Source: Dipteris shenzhenensis
Lineage: Eukaryota > Polypodiophyta > Polypodiopsida > Gleicheniales
Assembly (NCBI GenBank): GCA_047967505.1
Contig: CM106541.1
DNA length: 64,000 bases
Strand: one strand, 5' to 3'
Made by a program: the position numbers and the translations under genes. Shown here in pieces: positions 57,530 to 64,000 of the stretch (positions are counted from its first letter, which is position 1; the number at the start of each line of letters is the position of its first letter). A model generated the notes under the pieces. The model was not told the origin of the DNA, did not search any database, and saw nothing but the letters and a program-made list of their open reading frames with translations.

Positions 57530-58110
57530 GTACTCTACTAAGCATGCGAGCCTGGTGACTAGTAATTTTTGGTTCACTCGTAGTGATCATGCATGCTTTA
57601 GCCCAGTGGTGGTGGCTGGTAATTTTAACTGCCATTTCGGTGGAATCATAGCCATGACAGACATGGCTAATGACAACCACCACCACCGGGAAATAATTTC
57701 CACAAAAGTAAATCATGAAGCCTAATCACCTCTAATCCCTCATTACCATGCACTCTAGTACTCTCCTGAGCATGCAAGCCTGGTGACTAGTAATTTACTG
57801 CACTCGTAGTAATCATGCATGCGAGCCCGATAGTGGTAACTAGAAGGTGAGTAATTGCGGGCCACTGTGGTGGCTCGTTAATTAACTGCCAACCGAGTGG
57901 GGTCTTAGCTGCCACCATAGATGTGGATGGGAATCTTAGATGCCACCACCTCTAATCACTAATTACCATGCAAGTCAGTATTGCCACCTTGAATATATCA
58001 AAATTTGGGCCAACCAGTGCGGTGGCTCTCACCTTGACAGTGTAGTCGGGCTATAACCACCATGGTGGCTCTCATCTTGACAGTGTAGTCGGGCTACAAA
58101 CTGCTATTCC
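57530..58110. repeat. Satellite-like repeat, right part
   Basis: It continues the family interrupted by E9, with GCATGCGAGCCTGGTGACTA and GACAGACATGGCTAATGACA units. It ends in two copies of a shorter unit TGGCTCTCAYCTTGACAGTG TAGTCGGGCTA near 58022 and 58063. Confidence 0.65.
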
Positions 58111-58132
58111 ATTCCCTTAACCATTTTGTCTT

Positions 58133-58350
58133 CTATCCCTCTCGATTGTTTTGTTCTCCCTTGCAATCGGACTACAAACTCAAGCCTCCACTATTCTATT
58201 TTCTTCATTGTTTCACCTTCTATCCCTCTCGACCATTTCTTTCTCCCTTGCCATTAGATTGCAAACTCAAGCCTCCACTATTCCATTTCCTTCATTGTTT
58301 CATCTTCTATCCCTCTCGACCATTTCCATCTCCCTTGCACTCTTCCTGCA
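58133..58350. repeat. Tandem repeat, 2.5 copies of 87 bp
   Basis: CTATCCCTCTCGA starts units at 58133, 58220 and 58307; each contains CAAACTCAAGCCTCCACTAT. The period is a multiple of three, so open frames run across it, but no start context or conserved protein is apparent. Confidence 0.9.
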
Positions 58351-58986
58351 ACTTACATCCCCTCTCGTAATGGACCCTGCACAGTCCTCACACAATCTTT
58401 CCTCCCCCTTTGCAGTACAGTGCGAGAGCCCCTTCTCCCCTGATCTTGAAACCGTGATTCGATGAGAGCACGGGTACGCGCAAAATTTAAATATTCACCT
58501 AGAAGCGCATTGTGTCGCGGCCCCAAAATGGCCCTAAAAATAGTTTCGCGATTGGCTACACCCAAGCTAACGTTGACCCTAGAATCTATGCTTGAAGAGT
58601 CCGAAAATGTCTCTTTGAATTTTAGTGTTAGTGAGGTAAGCTAGAACACAGCAAGCCAAATTAAAATTGGACTTCGACCTAGATACATTAAGACTAAGGA
58701 GAGAACCATAAAAGAATGCAATTTCAGCTCTCTTTCTCTAGAATTTCCATTGAATGTGCAAAGTTCTAAACTTCTAATTCAAAGAGTTGTACATAGTATG
58801 TAGTACTATGTAGTTTTTCACAATGGCCTTTGTGTTGTTGGGAAGTTAGGGAATTGAATGAATAATGGGTGTGATTGGACAAACGAAGAACTATAAGCTA
58901 TTTCTTGAAATTTTCTCCTATTTCCTGACATAAGCTGGGAATTTGAACTGATGTTAGAAATTAATCTACATGCACGATTTCACATC
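58351..58986. other. No recognisable feature
   Basis: Short frames near 58350-58640 overlap on both strands and match nothing known. The rest is AT-rich. Confidence 0.4.
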
Positions 58987-59450
58987 AAACTTGATTCATA
59001 GGTGATGCAGTGCGACTGAAAATGGAGCAGCGAGGTGGGAAACACAAAGAGAAAGATTATACGTAGAGATGGGAATTTGGGACGAGTTGATGGGATGCGG
59101 AATTAATCGAACTGCAGAACTTCACGTAGATCTTGACTCATCGGTGATTCAGTGCGACTGAAACTGGACGAGCGCGCTAGGAAATTCAGTTGCTGGCAAT
59201 TTGTAAGTAATCGAACTGCACTACTTCGCATCCATCAGGCAACTGAAAATGGACCAGCGAGTTGGGAAAATTCTGATTAACTCACTACTTCGCATCGATG
59301 TTGATTCATCAGTGGTCCCGTGCAACTAAAAATGGACCAGCGAGCTAGTAAATTCTTATTAGACTCACAACTTCGCATTGATATTGATTCATCAGTAGTT
59401 CAATGCAACCGAAAATGGACGAGCGAGCCGAGAAATTCTGATTAAGTGAG
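58987..59450. repeat. Degenerate ~84 bp tandem repeat upstream of the bHLH gene
   Basis: Five diverged units carry the core GAAAATGGACCAGCGAG (cores near 59024, 59166, 59251, 59334 and 59418) preceded by TTGATTCATCAGTGRT and followed by AAATTCTGATTA. Spacings are 142, 85, 83 and 84 bases. Confidence 0.85.
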
Positions 59451-61169
59451 CGCTATGTGCCGGGGTTGTCGATGATCGGAGCGGCCTAGCTAATGCAAAT
59501 TCGCAACGAGATGAATCATGATTCATGATCATCCCACTCTCCTGATACACAACACATCATACAATGTTATTACTCATCTCCTTCAAGAAGTCCTGACAAA
59601 GATCTCGCCGGGCATATTTCTTGCCAGGTGCTTTGTTTCTGTGCCAATTGTTGATTGCTCGTGCAGAGCCGTTGCCGCATTCATGAATCCAGTCTATCAT
59701 CCAGGCCGGCATCCGCTTGAATGCAACTGCACAGCTCCAAAAATCCGTTGATCTTCTGCTCGCAGGCACCTTGATATCGTCTCTGACTCCTGACATGATG
59801 GAGGCATGGACTCCGAATGGAACAACTTCGCTGCTGATTGCGAATTTGCGAGCTCAGGCCAGGACTGAGTACCTGCTCGTTCACCAATATACAACTCCGA
59901 TGTTTTCGAAAATCCGTCGATCTCATCGGAAGCAACGTTGTATCCACCATAAATTGCTGCTCCCGGCTGCCGGTGCTTCACCAACGCTGTAAATTGCAGC
60001 AAGTTCCGTTTGATTGCTTGCGCCCTTTTTGCAGCGGGCTGATCGCGGCTTGATTGATCCATCCAAACCTCTTCCCTCACCAACCAGCTGCACAGCTACC
60101 TCCTTGAAAGTTGAAACTTCCCTTCTGGTAATATTTTTATTTTGCTGTCTTGTCGTCAGGGCGACGGAAGCTCGCGACTCGCGAGCTGGTTCCAATTTCC
60201 TGCCATTTGCTTGCACTTGCTTCGAGGCTCGAGCTTCTCCGTCCGTCTTTAAGCGTCGATCCCGCAGCCAGTTGCATCTCTGGACGCGAGGCCGGCGCAG
60301 ATATGGCCCATATGGGCTTCAAATGCGTGGGCTGCGGCTAATGACACACTAGGCACTCACGCGCGGTACGCACTTACTCTCAACGCAGTGCGGCCGCGTA
60401 TCCGCATGCGTGAAATGATAGAGAGAATTCAGGCAACGCCACATGCAAATCTCTCGTGTAGCGTGACTAGCGTCTATCCCAAGTGCCCAAGCCCAACACA
60501 GAATCGATGCAGCAGACGCGGAGCAAGTCGTGAGTCGTGACTGGAGGACGCAATTTCAACTGCCTTGACATGCATCTACGGCGTTCTACGCCATGAATTT
60601 TCGACATACAAACTGAAAGATGCTCCATTTCTGCAGCGTGAAGCTCTCTGATCCAACTTCCAAGTGATTTTTTTAGCGACTTTTCACAGTTGCCAGGCCT
60701 GATCGCACGCTTTCGAGTGTGCGAGTTTGACACTGTCTTATGCGCTGCCAGGTTCCAGCCTCATCTATCGTCAACGCTGAGCCTGCCCCTCATTATAGGC
60801 CAACATACCACCGTTATCCTCCTCCCCCATGGTTATATGGAGTCTGGACTCGGGAATCTGGACGACCAGAGCAGATCAAGCAAACCGTCCCTGCAACCTG
60901 CCTGCATCCCTCAGGACAGCAACGCTTCCTCTTATCACACATCACAATTCTTCGGTGTGCTCTTCCCAATATAGATCTCGCTTCTCCATTTGCTCCTTGC
61001 TTTCCAGCAAAGACAACGTTGATTTGTACATTTCTGCCACCGTCCCCAGCTGCGAGGCTCGCGGCACCGATCGTGAATACCCTCCCACAAAATCCCTCGC
61101 TGTGTTCTCTTTACGCTCTGACCTCTGAACTTTTCTGCCTGCTTATTGCTCTAAATTGGCATCTTTTCC
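59451..61169 (+). promoter_or_regulatory. 5' region of the bHLH gene
   Basis: This GC-richer stretch contains many overlapping frames of 60-130 codons on both strands, none with a recognised domain. A TATA-like CATTATAGG lies near 60791. The frame 60740-61177 (145 codons) starts upstream and ends seven bases past the bHLH start in another frame, so if the transcript begins before 60740 it would be an overlapping upstream ORF. Confidence 0.35.
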
Positions 61170-61900
61170 ATGGCTGATCTCGCGTGGCTGAGTAGACAGC
61201 TAAAACCCTACGACGTCGCATCTCCTTCAGTACCACCAGAACGGTTTTCTTCGTCCACCTTCCGAAGCTCAAGCGAGCACCTACTCGAACTTCTGCAAGG
61301 ACACCTTCCTGGAGCGCTGAATTCTGCTGGTCAGATGAACCCTGATATTACAACTCGCTATCCTTCCTTCCAGACTTGGCCAAAGGTCAAATCAAAGGTC
61401 GACAAAGAAGCTGCGTCGTTTGAGAATGAGCCAAAGCTCAATGGTAGTATACAAATAGAGCGACCTGTCGAGCACGATGGGTTTGTAAATCAAGCCCCGT
61501 CACCCTCAAGACAGACAGATTTAGCTACCTTCAAGAAACCTTTACTGCTAAACAGCTACGTCGATGCCCACCCTCATCCTAGCATTCTCGTACAGGTCTC
61601 AGGCGCCATCCCTGGATCCTGCGTCAGTAGTTACAACGACGATATGGTGGCAGGTCACGACTTCACGATGACTGCACGACCGTTCAATCGTGCTCTTCCT
61701 CAAGACAGTTCGTTTGCGAAGGAGGATCCAGTTGCTTACAGAACCCTATACAAGAGTACTCGGCTATATGGAACGGGGAGGAGCGGACATAGAAATAAAA
61801 TTCAACGAGAGAATCATATTCTGGCAGAACGGCAGAGAAGGGAGGAGATGAACGACAAGTTTTGCATCCTAAGGTCTATGATATCCAAATCCTCGAAGGT

Positions 61901-61948
<48 letters not shown>

Positions 61949-62848
61949 GCGTCAAAGTCGTATAGTAATTGCTTGCTTGTTGTCAAAGATCTGTTTTGTC
62001 GAGTCTGAGGCGAGTCTGTGGGATTGGAGTCGTTTAACTAGTGTAATCTGGATTTGCTAATTGCAGAAAGACAAGGCTTCTATAGTTGCAGACACCATCG
62101 AGTACATTGTGGAACTTGAGCGCACGTTGAAGCAGTTGCAATCGTGCAAAGCCAATCGGAATTGCTCGGACGAGACGTTGAAAACGAAGGCCTTGTCTTC
62201 CGAAATGTCAGAGAGGTCTGGAACGGTAGAGAAGAATCGCTCAACTAGTTCGTCCAGTCCATCCACAGGATTCACCACAAAAGCCGGCGAAGAGCCAACC
62301 GTCAGTTCGTCCGACCTCATCAAGTCGGATCCTATTCTGGTAAATCTTTCCACCAACATATTTTCTTAAGCATGCTATTTTGCTACAAGGAGACACTAAA
62401 CGAATGCAGAGTGCACGCATCGAAATAATTATGGCTGCGTTAAACATGAAGCTGTTCGGCCACCGGCAAGGTTTAATTGGAACTTTCAAAGATAGTTCAT
62501 TTATACATGTTCAGGACACCACAAACGAAGAGACGCATGTTGAAGTTCAAAATCTGGGCAGCCAGGCAGTCATCAAGGTGCTGTGTCCTAGGAGTCCAGG
62601 ATTGATCCTTCGGATTCTAACGGTTTTGGAGGATTGCAAAGTTGATATACTACAGTCTAATGTCACAACTGTGGGAGAGAAAGTAGTACAGTTCTTAACC
62701 ATTGAGGTTTGTCTCCCTCCATATGTTTTTGGGTGAGTTTCGTGTTTTCTAGTTTGGCCTCAACATTCTTGTCTTTCCTTGAGTTAGGGCTTTCCGTGAA
62801 TTCCTGCAGCATGCTTCTTTGATCCAAGCAAATAGCCGCTCTTATTAG
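61170..62848 (+). CDS. bHLH transcription factor with ACT-like C-terminal domain
   Basis: Exons are read as 61170-61898, 62067-62339, 62410-62706 and probably 62810-62848, all joined in phase 0, giving 445 residues. The first exon holds a 200-residue N-terminal region without known domain, then the basic region and helix 1 (NHILAERQRREEMNDKF), with His, Glu and Arg at the E-box-contacting positions H5-E9-R13. Intron 1 lies between KSSK and KDKASIVADTIEYIVELERT, a position common in plant bHLH genes. The second exon ends with a Ser/Thr-rich linker. The third exon encodes an ACT-like fold (VIKVLCPRSPGLILRILTVL, QSNVTTVGEKVVQFLTIE), a dimerisation module in several plant bHLH subgroups. The protein should act in the nucleus as a dimer. 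The subgroup is unclear. Without exon 4 the frame reads ten codons into intron 3 and stops. Confidence 0.85.
61899..62066 (+). other. bHLH intron 1 with (CT)n microsatellite
   Basis: The donor GTGCTC is followed at once by an uninterrupted (CT)n run to 61946. The acceptor is TTGCAG before AAAGACAAG. Length is 168 bases, phase 0. Confidence 0.8.
62340..62409 (+). other. bHLH intron 2
   Basis: The donor is CTGGTAAAT and the acceptor AATGCAG before AGTGCACGC. It is 70 bases, phase 0. Another AG at 62388-62389 would give a stop and is excluded. Confidence 0.75.
62707..62809 (+). other. bHLH intron 3 (probable)
   Basis: The donor is GAGGTTTGT and the acceptor TCCTGCAG before CATGCTTCT. It gives a short last exon of twelve codons and a TAG. 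Confidence 0.5.
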
Positions 62849-64000
62849 AATGAGGAGCCTGGGTGTGCTGCAACTTCTTATGCTTCAGCTTACGTGTATT
62901 TATTTTTGTACACGAGAAAGAAGGGTCAGCAAGAACCCAATTAAAATCATGTGCATGGATGCGTAACTTAATTGACGAACGTTGCTGGTGTTCTTGAATC
63001 AGTTATCTCCTGGAGCGAGCGTGAGTTTAGAGCAGCTGGCAATTCTTCTCCGACTCGCTTCCAATCCGTGTTATCAGCATCCACAATGAAAGCACACCTA
63101 TCGTCAGCTGCCCAAACTGGAACGACGTCCAAACTGAGCACGCCGTGTGCTTGTAAATGAATCATCAGGTTGAGGATATTGCAATGCATTGGAGTCTTGT
63201 ATCTCTTACAAGTTATGAGAGATTTTGTATCTCTTACAAGTTACGAGAATCTCTCGTGTCTTTATGATCACAAGTGGACATTAGCTTGAATGAGTTCAAG
63301 TGGCGATCTCGTCAACGCTGGAGTCTACAAATCCCTATAGGGCAAAATGTATCCTAATATTATGCATCGTTGAAGGACATGCTTGTATATGGAATTCAAC
63401 AAGTTAACTCGCATGACTTTTCCGATGCTTAATTTTCCAGTTACAGTCCAATTTCTCATGCTTGTTCCGTGGAGGCTGAAGTACTAAAGAAACATCTGAT
63501 ACTCCATTAATGAGATCAGTATATATGAATATACCGACTTAGTTATTTTATGTGAATGCTATACTGAATAATGTTGAGATAAGGTCTTAAGTACATTCTT
63601 TTGGAACAATCTTCTTCTTTCAATGGCATGGAGTTTAAGTATGGATTTCTTTAGACAACCCTAGTTGAAAGCCTTGCTTTCATAATATGTTAGCATGTGA
63701 TTTACATGGCAAAAGATCAATTGTTTCAAATAAGATGTCACAAAATTGTTTCAAATAATAGATCCTTTCTATAAGCACCATGCACTGCAAGGCCCCATAT
63801 CCATTAGCTGAATTCACATAAATTTTTATGTTTTTATGGTTGTAAAATACAATTTCTTTTTGAAATTTTGGATTAGTGTCGTCGAACCCCTCTTTAAAAA
63901 GTGTCAATATAAATCTACTAAAATTGATGTCAAAACACGTGATTCAAAGAATTCAATTTTTAGAGGTTTATTTTGACATTATTGCTATCTTCAATATTAA
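62849..64000. other. 3' flank of the bHLH gene, no other gene seen
   Basis: This is AT-rich DNA without supported coding. A 32-base direct repeat (TTGTATCTCTTACAAGTTAYGAGA) occurs at about 63194 and 63226. Polyadenylation of the bHLH transcript is expected in the first few hundred bases. Confidence 0.5.

Noticed and set aside
59557-60352. Gene upstream of the bHLH
   Set aside because: Overlapping frames on both strands have similar length, none with a domain, and splice or start signals do not favour one.

Overview
The window reads as nuclear DNA of a land plant. The evidence is two host regulatory genes of plant-specific architecture (an R2R3-MYB with the conserved two-intron layout in its DNA-binding domain, and a bHLH with an ACT-like C-terminus), a class III peroxidase exon, and dense plant-type LTR retrotransposons (Ty1/copia and Ty3/gypsy, with tRNA-iMet-like and Athila/Tat-like primer sites). 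The species cannot be fixed from the sequence. The repeat load and the character of the two genes would suit a large-genome embryophyte, possibly a spore-bearing lineage, but that is inference.

Layout: 1-3.1 kb holds the MYB gene (plus strand, three exons). 3.1-15.7 kb is gene-poor: a likely tRNA-type SINE, tandem and inverted repeat blocks, microsatellites, a decayed copia fragment, a minus-strand set of exon-like blocks (about 11.4-13.4 kb) that may be the remnant of a host gene, and a 3 x 154 bp tandem repeat. 15.7-45.8 kb is a minus-strand block of gypsy-type elements: E4 (whose LTR has captured the first exon of a peroxidase), E2 (gypsy with its RT deleted), E3 (same LTR family but with a large unrecognised ORF in place of Gag-Pol), E5 (short element with identical LTR segments) and E1 (the best-preserved gypsy polyprotein, 31.5-45.8 kb). 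E1's gag is split by a 4.05 kb DNA transposon (38321-42365) that has 27 bp terminal inverted repeats, a CTAT target duplication, an unrecognised acidic protein and a 600 bp polypyrimidine/polypurine block.

46.3-55.4 kb is a nest of copia elements: E6 (plus) is interrupted by E7 (minus, pol-deleted), and its remaining fragment by E8 (plus; full 5' LTR, many frame breaks, truncated in RNase H). 55.4-58.1 kb is a satellite-like repeat with an intact non-autonomous LTR element (E9, 1.8 kb, CTCTA target duplication) inside it. 58.1-59.5 kb holds two further tandem repeat families. The bHLH gene lies at 61.2-62.8 kb (plus strand, probably four exons).

The two host genes are independent transcription factors about 58 kb apart and nothing links them functionally. 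Everything between is mobile or repetitive. The least conventional items are the TIR transposon with the unknown protein, the peroxidase exon placed just downstream of an LTR TATA box, the E3 ORF, and a 34 bp perfect fold-back at the E2/E3 junction.
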